From NCBI GenBank assembly GCA_002497285.1, contig DANJ01000038.1, positions 1-11,556 of the forward strand: a stretch of DNA of 11,556 nucleotides, read 5' to 3'. Shown in pieces: positions 1-5,169 of this stretch. Origin of the DNA: Candidatus Pacearchaeota archaeon UBA92 (GTDB lineage: Archaea; Nanobdellota; Nanobdellia; Pacearchaeales; GW2011-AR1). Numbering within the stretch: position 1 is the stretch's first letter; every line of letters starts with the position of its first letter. Position numbers and translations under genes: made by a program. The notes under the pieces were generated by a model. The model saw nothing but the letters and a program-made list of their open reading frames with translations, was not told the origin of the DNA and did no database searches.

Positions 1-25
1 AACCTGTGTTTCCATTTTTATCTCC

Positions 26-38
26 ACGCGAAGCGCGT
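26..38. repeat. GC-rich hairpin, 5-bp stem with AAG triloop
   Basis: Bases 26-30 (ACGCG) pair with 34-38 (CGCGT) around a 3-base loop. It stands out as GC-rich in an AT-rich region. On the minus strand it lies just before an ATG at 15-13 with a GGAG about 6 bases upstream of it, so it may sit in the leader of a minus-strand gene leaving the window to the left. Only five codons of such a gene are inside, so I do not call it. Confidence 0.4.
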
Positions 39-93
39 TGTCGTGCTCCGCAAAGTTTATTTACGTGAGAAAGCTACCACTACAAATGTTGTT

Positions 94-135
94 CAGGGAG
101 CAACAACTTGCTCTCCCTGTTTTATATTTATTTTA
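94..135 (+). terminator. Hairpin followed by T-rich tract, terminator-like
   Basis: Bases 94-99 (CAGGGA) pair with 114-119 (TCCCTG) and 100-103 (GCAA) with 108-111 (TTGC), leaving a 2-base bulge and a 4-base loop. A T-rich run follows from base 120. It has the shape of a factor-independent terminator for a plus-strand transcript entering from the left. It could instead be a subterminal hairpin of the insertion-sequence remnant that begins about 30 bases later. Confidence 0.35.
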
Positions 136-148
136 GTAGAAATAATTA

Positions 149-191
149 CCGCAATTCATTCATTGGCTTGAAAGCCAAGGATTTCTTGCGG
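149..191 (+). mobile_element. IS200/IS605 (IS1341-type) end-like nested hairpin
   Basis: An outer stem CCGCAA (149-154) / TTGCGG (186-191) encloses an inner stem TTGGCT (163-168) / AGCCAA (173-178) with loop TGAA. This nested form, with GCAATTCAT on the 5' side and TTTCTTGCGG on the 3' side, matches my memory of the right ends (and omega-RNA 3' ends) of archaeal tnpB-bearing IS200/IS605-family elements. No tnpB coding sequence is recognisable in the 148 bases to the left, so this would be a decayed or internally deleted element, or a MITE-like derivative. A coding remnant begins within 10 bases on the right, as expected at an insertion junction. The identification rests on pattern memory, not a search. 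Confidence 0.45.
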
Positions 192-198
192 AAGGATT

Positions 199-378
199 AA
201 GAATATCGAAACAATTAGTCCTGATACTAAAATCGATTTCCAAGATTTTAGTGATGTTTACATGCCAGAAAGTAAATTGTTAGAAGAAGAAGGCAAAAAA
301 TATGACGCCGTTATTATTAGCCATCCCATGGCATACGATAGATTTAATGAGGCTATGATTGGTGATATTCATCGGTAA
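199..378 (+). pseudogene. Possible glycosyltransferase gene fragment
   Basis: An open frame runs from just after the IS-like hairpin to a TAA at 376-378, without a proper start codon at its left edge. It encodes about 59 residues. Its most informative part reads LLEEEGKKYDAVIISHP, then MAYDRF. That resembles the segment of some glycosyltransferases in which an acidic/basic helix precedes a YDVVIISRPH strand, followed in intact proteins by a conserved IIYDTxDLH motif. Here the frame stops before that motif, so the piece is cut at both ends: on the left at the IS-like junction, on the right by the stop. I therefore call it a decayed fragment. The family name is tentative, because the match is to a short stretch recalled from memory. 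Confidence 0.35.
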
Positions 379-589
379 GAATCGATCGCTTAATCAGCTT
401 AAACGCAATTTTTTACAAAAATACCGCTCGGGGACGGATTTCGAACGCAGGAAAACACAAGAGGGCTTTTGTAGCCAGCTCTTGCCCTATCAGCACGGTT
501 AATATCCAATAAAAGATAAATATCTCAATTTTCCAAATTGCTTTTGTTAGTCAAAAGACGATATTTGGCCTAACTTTCAGCGCAGATTA
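379..589. other. Non-coding stretch with local secondary structure
   Basis: I find no convincing gene here. On the minus strand, AAGAG and GGC pair with GCC and CTCTT around a 7-base loop (about 464-486). A TTCGAA within a T-arm-like context lies at about 439-444, which gives a faint tRNA-like look but no closable cloverleaf. Bases 479-505 share two blocks with 11253-11275 near the other end of the window. The region is probably debris of mobile elements or a small structured RNA. I cannot decide which. Confidence 0.3.
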
Positions 590-604
590 ACAGAACAAAC
601 TAAT
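572..604. repeat. Left arm of inverted repeat bracketing the toxin-antitoxin pair
   Basis: This arm consists of AACTTTCAGC (572-581), an 8-base spacer and ACAGAACAAACTAAT (590-604). The same two blocks recur in inverted orientation at 1133-1183. The arm covers the stop codon of the DUF2283 gene (TAG at 602-600). Confidence 0.6.
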
Positions 605-842
605 TATTTTTGATATTTTTAAGGGTTTTTATGAGCTTGGCTGGAATTTGAATATCTATGGAAGCACCAGAACTCTTTTCTACATTGTAGACTGCATATC
701 CTTTAATTTCCTTCGTTTTTCTGTCAAGTCTCACAAAAGTGTCTGGCCCAATTTTTTCATAGGTTGATTCTGTTGGTTCTCCGAATCGTATTTCCAAATA
801 GTCTCCTTCTTTGTCATAATATAAGTGCATTTTTTGGTTCAT
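600..842 (-). CDS. DUF2283 family protein, probable antitoxin
   Basis: This 80-residue protein shows the DUF2283 (YuzE-like) pattern: an N-terminal YYDKEGDYLEIRFGE, then a hairpin with VRLDRKTKEIKGYAV near residues 37-51. DUF2283 proteins are small beta-rich proteins often found beside RelE-like or DUF4258-like toxins. Its ATG (842-840) overlaps the TGA of the upstream gene in an ATGA arrangement, so the two are translationally coupled on one mRNA. It has a basic, lysine-rich C-terminus (KLIKTLKNIKNN). The antitoxin role is inferred from family and pairing. Its position as second gene is the reverse of the most common toxin-antitoxin order but is known for several families. The gene ends inside the left arm of an inverted repeat. 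Confidence 0.75.
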   Translation of the reverse strand: MNQKMHLYYDKEGDYLEIRFGEPTESTYEKIGPDTFVRLDRKTKEIKGYAVYNVEKSSGASIDIQIPAKLIKTLKNIKNN

Positions 843-1126
843 TGTAACTTAGTCGTATGATGTGCCGTTATTATAAACCCTTCGCCGTTTAAGTATTTTG
901 CGGAGACTTTTAGGTATTCCTTTCTCTCTTTTTTGTATAAGAAATACCATCCAACAGAATCATCCCTGTCGCTTGACAGAATTTTATTGGGCATTTTAAG
1001 CACTTTTGCTATTTCCTCTGGGTCTACAATTTCAGGGTGCTCTTCTCTTATATGTGTCCAAGCTCTTTTTGTAAGCCTGATTTTTCTGCCTGTTTTATCA
1101 TTTACCTCAAAAATAATTACATCCAT
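839..1126 (-). CDS. BECR/RelE-like RNase toxin candidate
   Basis: This 95-residue protein carries KIRLTKRAWTHIREEHPEI at about residues 15-33. The pattern (I-x-L-T-x3-W-x-H-I-x3-H-P-E) is typical of small nuclease-like proteins of the Barnase-EndoU-ColicinE5/D-RelE (BECR) fold. A YFLYKKERKEYLKVSAKY strand pair (about 62-79) and a terminal FIITAHHTTK (about 84-93) complete the fold signature; the two histidines of WTHIREEH and the terminal H/T residues are candidate catalytic positions. It is the first gene of a two-gene unit, with its TGA overlapping the ATG of the DUF2283 gene. A TATA-like TTTAAAA about 25 bases upstream of the ATG suggests a leaderless transcript. The toxin role is inferred from the fold pattern and partner, and activity is unproven. 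Confidence 0.7.
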   Translation of the reverse strand: MDVIIFEVNDKTGRKIRLTKRAWTHIREEHPEIVDPEEIAKVLKMPNKILSSDRDDSVGWYFLYKKERKEYLKVSAKYLNGEGFIITAHHTTKLQ

Positions 1127-1132
1127 TAATCT

Positions 1133-1183
1133 ATTAGTTTGCTCTGTGTTTTAAAGATTTCTAAAAATTTGGTGCTGAAAGTT
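1133..1183. repeat. Right arm of inverted repeat bracketing the toxin-antitoxin pair
   Basis: ATTAGTTTGCTCTGT (1133-1147) is the reverse complement of 590-604 with one mismatch. GCTGAAAGTT (1174-1183) is an exact reverse complement of 572-581. The spacer is 26 bases here and 8 on the left. This arm overlaps the promoter of the toxin gene. Confidence 0.6.
1148..1154 (-). promoter_or_regulatory. TATA box of the toxin-antitoxin operon
   Basis: On the minus strand TTTAAAA is centred about 25 bases before the ATG at 1126, which fits an archaeal promoter with a leaderless mRNA. It lies in the spacer of the right repeat arm; the left arm lacks the corresponding bases. Confidence 0.5.
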
Positions 1184-1209
1184 CTTTTATCTGGAGTAAT
1201 TAACCGCCC

Positions 1210-1259
1210 TTTTCCGAAGGAAAAAACCCAAGTGCCGCGCGTGTTCGGCGCTTCGCGCC
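1210..1259. repeat. Two consecutive triloop hairpins
   Basis: TTTTCC (1210-1215) pairs with GGAAAA (1219-1224) around GAA. GGCGC (1247-1251) pairs with GCGCC (1255-1259) around TTC. The second is GC-rich in an AT-rich gap, like the hairpin at 26-38. They may be the 3' end of an unseen transcript or a small dispersed element. There is no coding frame of note between 1127 and 1371. Confidence 0.4.
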
Positions 1260-1342
1260 TCACCTTAATAAAACCGCAAAGAATTATTTAGACTATTTAT
1301 AAGACAACTGAAAATTTTTTAATATATAAAAAAAGATGAAGG

Positions 1343-1350
1343 TTTAAAAG
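1343..1350 (+). promoter_or_regulatory. TATA box of the C39-like peptidase gene
   Basis: TTTAAAAG lies about 25 bases before the ATG at 1372, the spacing seen at most genes here. A second AT run (AATATATAAA, 1321-1330) is a possible alternative about 45 bases upstream. Confidence 0.45.
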
Positions 1351-1371
1351 TTTGAAATACGTCGATATAAA

Positions 1372-1815
1372 ATGGATGTTCCTCATTTTAAACAAGAATA
1401 CGAATGGACTTGTGGTCCTGCCGTCATGAAAATGGTTCTTGCTCATTGTAAAATAAAAAAATCAGAAAAGTCTTTAGCAAAATTAATGAAGACAAACAAA
1501 AAACATGGAACAGACCACAGACAATTTCCATCGATAGCAGAAAAATACAAATTGACTTACTTAATCGGAAGGAAAGATAGCACGATAAAAGAATTGAAAG
1601 AAGCAATAAAGGATGGATACAAAATAATAATCTGCTATTATCTAAAAAAGAAAGGAGACGGCCATTATGCGGTAATCAAATCTATAGAAAATGGAAAAAT
1701 AAATCTTACAGATCCCGGCTATGGCCCTGGACATAAATTTTCAGTTAAATATTTTAAAAAAATCTGGTTCGGAAATCAAACCCATAAAGGCTGGTATATA
1801 GGAATAAAAAAATAA
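1372..1815 (+). CDS. C39-like (papain-fold) cysteine peptidase
   Basis: This 147-residue protein starts almost directly with the family's opening motif: FKQ at residues 6-8 (oxyanion glutamine Q8), then WTCGPA with catalytic cysteine C14. The partners follow as H98 in GDGHYAVI and D114 in LTDPG, giving a complete Cys-His-Asp set. C39-like peptidases cleave leader peptides after double-glycine sites when fused to ABC exporters, but many stand alone with unknown substrates. This one has no signal peptide, membrane segment or ABC domain and no transporter next to it, so it probably acts in the cytoplasm. An in-frame TAA lies 27 bases before the ATG with no alternative start between them. The gene converges with the metallophosphoesterase gene, their stop codons abutting at 1815/1816. 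The fold assignment is firm; the role is open. Confidence 0.8.
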   Translation: MDVPHFKQEYEWTCGPAVMKMVLAHCKIKKSEKSLAKLMKTNKKHGTDHRQFPSIAEKYKLTYLIGRKDSTIKELKEAIKDGYKIIICYYLKKKGDGHYAVIKSIENGKINLTDPGYGPGHKFSVKYFKKIWFGNQTHKGWYIGIKK

Positions 1816-2424
1816 TCAAATTTCAAGAATTGTCCCTTTCTTTCCAACATTAATAACTCTCGTTCCGTAGATAGTTTCTTCCATCCCTGAAGCTTCATGT
1901 ATGTGCCCATGTAATAAAAAGTCAGGCTTAAATTTTTTAATTGCTCTTCTTATCGCTTCACTTCCTTCAATCCCCGAGAATTCTGACTTGCTTCCAGCGG
2001 GATGCATATGTGTCAACATAACTTTTCTTTCAATTCCTTTCAAACCTTTATGGGCCTTATCTAGAGTTTCCATAATTTCTTTTTCAGAAACAGTTGACCT
2101 CGGTCCAATATTTGTAGCTCCACCTGCCCCAAAAAATCCAACGCCTTCATATTGTGCAGAATATCCATGTATATTTCTTACTCCATAAATCTGTGCAAGA
2201 AAATCAACTGTTGCAAACGAATCCCAATTTCCAGGAAGAATCAAAACCTTCTGCCCTTTATCCTTAAAGGGTTTTATCAGTCCTTTTGAATCTGTAAATC
2301 CAGTCAAATCCCCGCATAAAACGACTAAATCAACATTCTCATCCTCTGCTCTTTTCGCTAACCTTTTCGTAAGCTTACTATCCCCATGCAAATCAGCAGC
2401 CGCAAGTATTCTAAGTTTTTTCAT
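1816..2424 (-). CDS. YfcE/MJ0936-like metallophosphoesterase
   Basis: This 202-residue calcineurin-like phosphoesterase has all metal-binding motifs in order: DLH (11-13), GD (38-39), GNWD (65-68), THMH (137-140) and HGHIH (171-175). Together they bind two divalent metals. The size and motif spacing match the single-domain YfcE/MJ0936 group, which hydrolyse phosphodiesters in vitro with largely unknown natural substrates. There is no signal peptide, so it is cytoplasmic. The ATG lies 18 bases after the sigma factor gene with no clear promoter between, so the two are probably co-transcribed. Whether that link is functional is unknown. Confidence 0.85.
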   Translation of the reverse strand: MKKLRILAAADLHGDSKLTKRLAKRAEDENVDLVVLCGDLTGFTDSKGLIKPFKDKGQKVLILPGNWDSFATVDFLAQIYGVRNIHGYSAQYEGVGFFGAGGATNIGPRSTVSEKEIMETLDKAHKGLKGIERKVMLTHMHPAGSKSEFSGIEGSEAIRRAIKKFKPDFLLHGHIHEASGMEETIYGTRVINVGKKGTILEI

Positions 2425-2442
2425 AAAAAGTAAAAATCAATA

Positions 2443-3330
2443 TTAGTTATAAACCCTTCCAGAAGAATGCTCAAGAAAAGATTTTATTCTTTCTCTTGCT
2501 TGAATTTCTATCTGTCTTACCCTTTCTTTTGTTAAGCCCAAATCTCTTCCAATCTCGTCATAAGTCATTACATCCTCTGCAAATCTTTGTTCTAAAACAG
2601 CAATTTCAATATCTGTCAAAACATGATATTTTGAACGAAACTGACCATGTAAAATTTTCTCCAAAATTTCAAGAGCCTCATTTTTCCCTGCAATATCCAC
2701 AGGGTCTCTTACACGAACGTCTTCGAAAGTGTTTTTATTTCCATCTGCTTCGAAAAGCCTATCCACATTCAACCTATACTTTCCAATAAAATTAATAAGA
2801 TGGTTATATTTTTTCTCAGAAATACTGAATGGTTTGCGTTCAAGATTTCCAACGGGCCTATTCATTTCTACATATTCACATAAACCTTCTCTAGTTGGCT
2901 GAACTTCCATTTCTTCACATTGGACAAGATATTTTTTTACCTTAGGTATTAAAATAAAAACATCTGTAGGTGTCCTTATCTGATTCATCCCATTGTCTGC
3001 AATAACCTTTCTGACTCCTAATTTAATCCATTTAATTGCATAGGTTGTAAATCGAGTTCCTTTATTTGGATCATAATTTTCTGCGGCCCTAATTAGTCCA
3101 AAGTTACCACCTTGAACAAGATCAGCCAAATTAACTCCTCTTCCTTGATATTGTTTAGAAATGTGAACAACAAACCCTAGATTAGACTCGACAAGAGTAT
3201 CTCTCGCTACTCTATCTCCATGATAAAATGACCTAGTTCCTAACTCAATTTCCTGCTCTCTAGTCAGTAAGGAATAACTGCCTACATCTTTCAGATAATC
3301 AGTCAAACTTCCTTTTTTATCTCTAACCAT
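2443..3330 (-). CDS. Bacterial-type sigma-70 family RNA polymerase sigma factor
   Basis: From ATG 3330 this is a 295-residue protein containing sigma regions 1.2 (about 8-40), 2 (about 45-118), 3 (about 118-165) and 4 (about 238-287); region 1.1 is absent. Region 2 reads NLGFVVHISKQYQGRGVNLA, then DLVQGGNFGL and YAIKWIKLGVRKVIADNG. Region 4 ends in a helix-turn-helix with LTKERVRQIE. In bacteria such proteins bind core polymerase and recognise -10 and -35 elements. All surrounding genes look archaeal, so this is a cross-domain gene. A longer version from GTG 3351 adds seven residues, but a TATA box (ATTATAAG, 3352-3359) about 25 bases before ATG 3330 favours the shorter start. In the E. coli RpoD alignment the core-binding E407 is G74, the -10 contacts Q437 and T440 are L104 and R107, while -35 contacts E585, R588 and Q589 are kept. 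It is followed by the metallophosphoesterase gene. Confidence 0.93.
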   Translation of the reverse strand: MVRDKKGSLTDYLKDVGSYSLLTREQEIELGTRSFYHGDRVARDTLVESNLGFVVHISKQYQGRGVNLADLVQGGNFGLIRAAENYDPNKGTRFTTYAIKWIKLGVRKVIADNGMNQIRTPTDVFILIPKVKKYLVQCEEMEVQPTREGLCEYVEMNRPVGNLERKPFSISEKKYNHLINFIGKYRLNVDRLFEADGNKNTFEDVRVRDPVDIAGKNEALEILEKILHGQFRSKYHVLTDIEIAVLEQRFAEDVMTYDEIGRDLGLTKERVRQIEIQARERIKSFLEHSSGRVYN

Positions 3331-3351
3331 AAAAAAACAATATCTATCCAC

Positions 3352-3359
3352 TTATAATC
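3352..3359 (-). promoter_or_regulatory. TATA box of the sigma factor gene
   Basis: ATTATAAG on the minus strand is centred about 25 bases before ATG 3330. It suggests that the sigma gene is itself transcribed from an archaeal TBP-type promoter, and it decides between the GTG (3351) and ATG (3330) starts. Confidence 0.5.
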
Positions 3360-3464
3360 TTTACCTCTTGAGAGTTAATAATCACATTTAGACACGAAGT
3401 AAATTAACTACTCTCTTAGATAACATTCTGGCAGAAAGATTTAAAAGCAATATACTGATTCAGA

Positions 3465-3470
3465 TATATA
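3465..3470 (+). promoter_or_regulatory. TATA box of the winged-helix regulator gene
   Basis: TATATA is centred about 26 bases before ATG 3494, consistent with a leaderless transcript. Confidence 0.45.
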
Positions 3471-3493
3471 GGTTACAAACCATATAATACAAA

Positions 3494-3760
3494 ATGAAAG
3501 ACAACTTTGACGTATTCTTCCGCAGGAAACCCGCATTGATGCTTGTTGCATTGAAAAAACTAAGCAGGGCTAGATATGGAAGCATATTAGCAAAAGAAGT
3601 TGATTGTACTTATAGCCACGCAGTTAAAATTCTACAAACACTGGAAAGATTAGATCTTGTTGTATTTGAAAAGAAAGGCCGTATTAAACTTATCAAATTA
3701 ACAAAGAAAGGCACAGATGTTGCAAATAACATCGAAGAAATCAAAAGATTAATTGGTTAG
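3494..3760 (+). CDS. Small winged helix-turn-helix transcriptional regulator
   Basis: This 88-residue, basic, single-domain protein has the predicted order of a MarR/ArsR-type winged helix: an N-terminal helix (MLVALKKLSRARYGSILAKE, about 16-35), a recognition helix with CTYSHAVKILQTLERLDLVV (about 38-57), then a two-strand wing with FEKKGRIKLIKLTKKG (about 58-73) and a short terminal helix. It has no ligand or metal-binding domain and would bind DNA as a dimer. It is divergent from the sigma gene, sharing the 160-base intergenic region, and convergent with the antiporter gene, with which it overlaps by 4 bases at the stops. It could regulate either neighbour or itself; the sequence does not settle this. 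Confidence 0.75.
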   Translation: MKDNFDVFFRRKPALMLVALKKLSRARYGSILAKEVDCTYSHAVKILQTLERLDLVVFEKKGRIKLIKLTKKGTDVANNIEEIKRLIG

Positions 3761-4755
3761 TTCATAATCCTTTTATCTTTCTTTATCATATGAGTTATTA
3801 TGAATGGAAAAACAGCTGTAGTAACTAAAGCCATTACAATTATACTTGAATAGATATCCTTCGGAATCAAAAGCGCTTTAAAGGCAATCAGGGCCAAAGC
3901 AAGTTCTATCGCTCCTCTACTATTCATAGCCCATGAAATCAGCAAAAGCTGCTTCTTACTAAAACTCACAAAACGTCTTGAAGCAAAAACGCCTATAAAC
4001 TTAACAGAGAAACCAAGAACCAACATCCCTATCAAAAGCAATGGATTTAAAACAAACAAACTAAAATCAAAATTTAACCCTATAGAAATAAAAAAGAAAG
4101 GTATAACTATCCAAACAAGTGCCTTTTCAAGTCTGTCAATTAGACTGTGATTCCTTGCAAAAAAATGACTTGTAATTATTCCTATGAAAAAGGCTACAAT
4201 GGCTCCAACAATCATCAAATCATTTCTCAAAAAGCTAGTTTTTAAAATTAAAACAAGAATCAAAAACAAACCGAGCCCAAACAAATCATCAATAATTCCG
4301 ACACCCATTAATGCAGAGCCGACTCTCGTCTTTAGAACTTTCAAATCCAATAGCACCTTAGCCCTTGTAGCTTCAGCGGTAACACTCATAGCAATTCCAA
4401 TAACTAGAGAAACTATCAAGGAGAAACCCAATAGAAAGAAAGCAAGAAACCCAATTATGAAAGAAACAACTGAAGTTATAATCGCAATATAAAATGCATC
4501 CTTCTTTTCCTTATACAGCTCCTTCCATGAAACCTCTAATCCTGCAAGAAACATCAAAGAAATTAGCCCAACATCGCCCAAAGTAAAAATAAAGTCAGAA
4601 TTTGATCCAATAAGAATATTTCTAAAATAAGGTAATGAAACAAAAAATCCTGCTAAAATTAAAGCGACAACTGCTGGAATTTTTATCTTTTTAGCAATGA
4701 AAACAAAAAGTGCACAAATAAAAATCAATAAAATTAAACTCAGCACCACTTCCAT
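3757..4755 (-). CDS. CPA2-type Na+(K+)/H+ antiporter, membrane domain only
   Basis: This 332-residue protein is hydrophobic throughout, with about ten or more predicted membrane segments. Family marks are FLAGLEV (69-75), MSVTAEATRAKVL (123-135), the paired aspartates D156-D157 in GVGIIDDLFG that carry ions in NapA/KefB-like transporters, and NSRGAIELALALI (278-290), matching the conserved RGxxE region. It is shorter than most full CPA2 membrane domains (roughly 380-400 residues) and lacks the cytosolic TrkA-N domain of Kef proteins, so it may have lost a terminal helix pair. It would exchange cations for protons across the cell membrane. The DD pair suggests electrogenic transport, by analogy with characterised relatives. 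It has its own TATA box upstream. Confidence 0.85.
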   Translation of the reverse strand: MEVVLSLILLIFICALFVFIAKKIKIPAVVALILAGFFVSLPYFRNILIGSNSDFIFTLGDVGLISLMFLAGLEVSWKELYKEKKDAFYIAIITSVVSFIIGFLAFFLLGFSLIVSLVIGIAMSVTAEATRAKVLLDLKVLKTRVGSALMGVGIIDDLFGLGLFLILVLILKTSFLRNDLMIVGAIVAFFIGIITSHFFARNHSLIDRLEKALVWIVIPFFFISIGLNFDFSLFVLNPLLLIGMLVLGFSVKFIGVFASRRFVSFSKKQLLLISWAMNSRGAIELALALIAFKALLIPKDIYSSIIVMALVTTAVFPFIITHMIKKDKRIMN

Positions 4756-4776
4756 CCAAAGAAATACTAAAATGAA

Positions 4777-4784
4777 TATTTATA
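4777..4784 (-). promoter_or_regulatory. TATA box of the antiporter gene
   Basis: TATAAATA on the minus strand is centred about 26 bases before ATG 4755. The antiporter is therefore probably transcribed separately from the TOPRIM gene upstream, despite the 42-base gap. Confidence 0.6.
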
Positions 4785-4797
4785 GGTTTTGATTAAT

Positions 4798-5166
4798 TCA
4801 AATCACGTCAATCTTTCCCATAAAAGTATCCAATCCCTCTATGTGTGAAATTTGTGCCTTAATCAATAGTCCTCTAAGGGTAGAATCCAACCTAAACCCA
4901 AGCTCCTGACAAATTTCTTTAATAAACAAATACAATTTCTTTCCTTTTTTGTCAAAGTCTGTAAGTATGCATACCTTTTCCTTTCTTCCAACCTCTTCTA
5001 ATATTTGTTCAAGTCTCTCTCTTATCGGAACTCCAGTAACATGAATCGCATAAACTTTTTCAAAACCTAATTTGCTCAAAGCAATAACATCCTTTTTTCC
5101 CTCTACAATAATCGTATAATCTAAAAACTTCCCAACGTCTTGTTTTAATCTTGGATTGAATCTCAT
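4798..5166 (-). CDS. TOPRIM domain protein, UPF0292-like
   Basis: This 122-residue protein is essentially one TOPRIM fold. The catalytic glutamate is E22 in YTIIVEGKKD, and the acidic pair is D70 and D72 in CILTDFDKKG, together forming the Mg2+ site shared by topoisomerases, DnaG-type primases and RNase M5. The arrangement and length fit the small archaeal TOPRIM proteins grouped as UPF0292, whose role (possibly nucleic-acid cleavage or RNA maturation) is not established. It begins 3 bases after the stop of the membrane-protein gene, so the two form an operon downstream of tRNA-Lys. Proximity to a tRNA is compatible with an RNA-processing role but is weak evidence. Confidence 0.8.
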   Translation of the reverse strand: MRFNPRLKQDVGKFLDYTIIVEGKKDVIALSKLGFEKVYAIHVTGVPIRERLEQILEEVGRKEKVCILTDFDKKGKKLYLFIKEICQELGFRLDSTLRGLLIKAQISHIEGLDTFMGKIDVI

Positions 5167-5169
5167 ATA

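Noticed and set aside
1..15. Start of a minus-strand gene (METQV) with a GGAG upstream
   Set aside because: Only five codons are inside the window, too little to support a gene.
423..500. tRNA-like sequence on the minus strand with TTCGAA and a near-complementary acceptor
   Set aside because: The candidate T-arm stem does not pair, the anticodon loop lacks U33, and no full cloverleaf can be closed. At most a decayed relic.
3331..3351. GTG start adding seven residues to the sigma factor
   Set aside because: The TATA box is correctly placed for ATG 3330, and the extra residues would overlap the promoter region.
3370..3415. GAGAGTTAA and TTAACTACTCTC as an operator between the divergent sigma and regulator genes
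   Set aside because: The half-sites match only with gaps and are AT-rich; chance is a sufficient explanation.
3483..3488. TATAAT as a bacterial -10 box in front of the winged-helix gene
   Set aside because: It is 6 bases from the ATG and has no TTGACA-like element at 16-18 bases; a proper archaeal TATA box explains the gene better.
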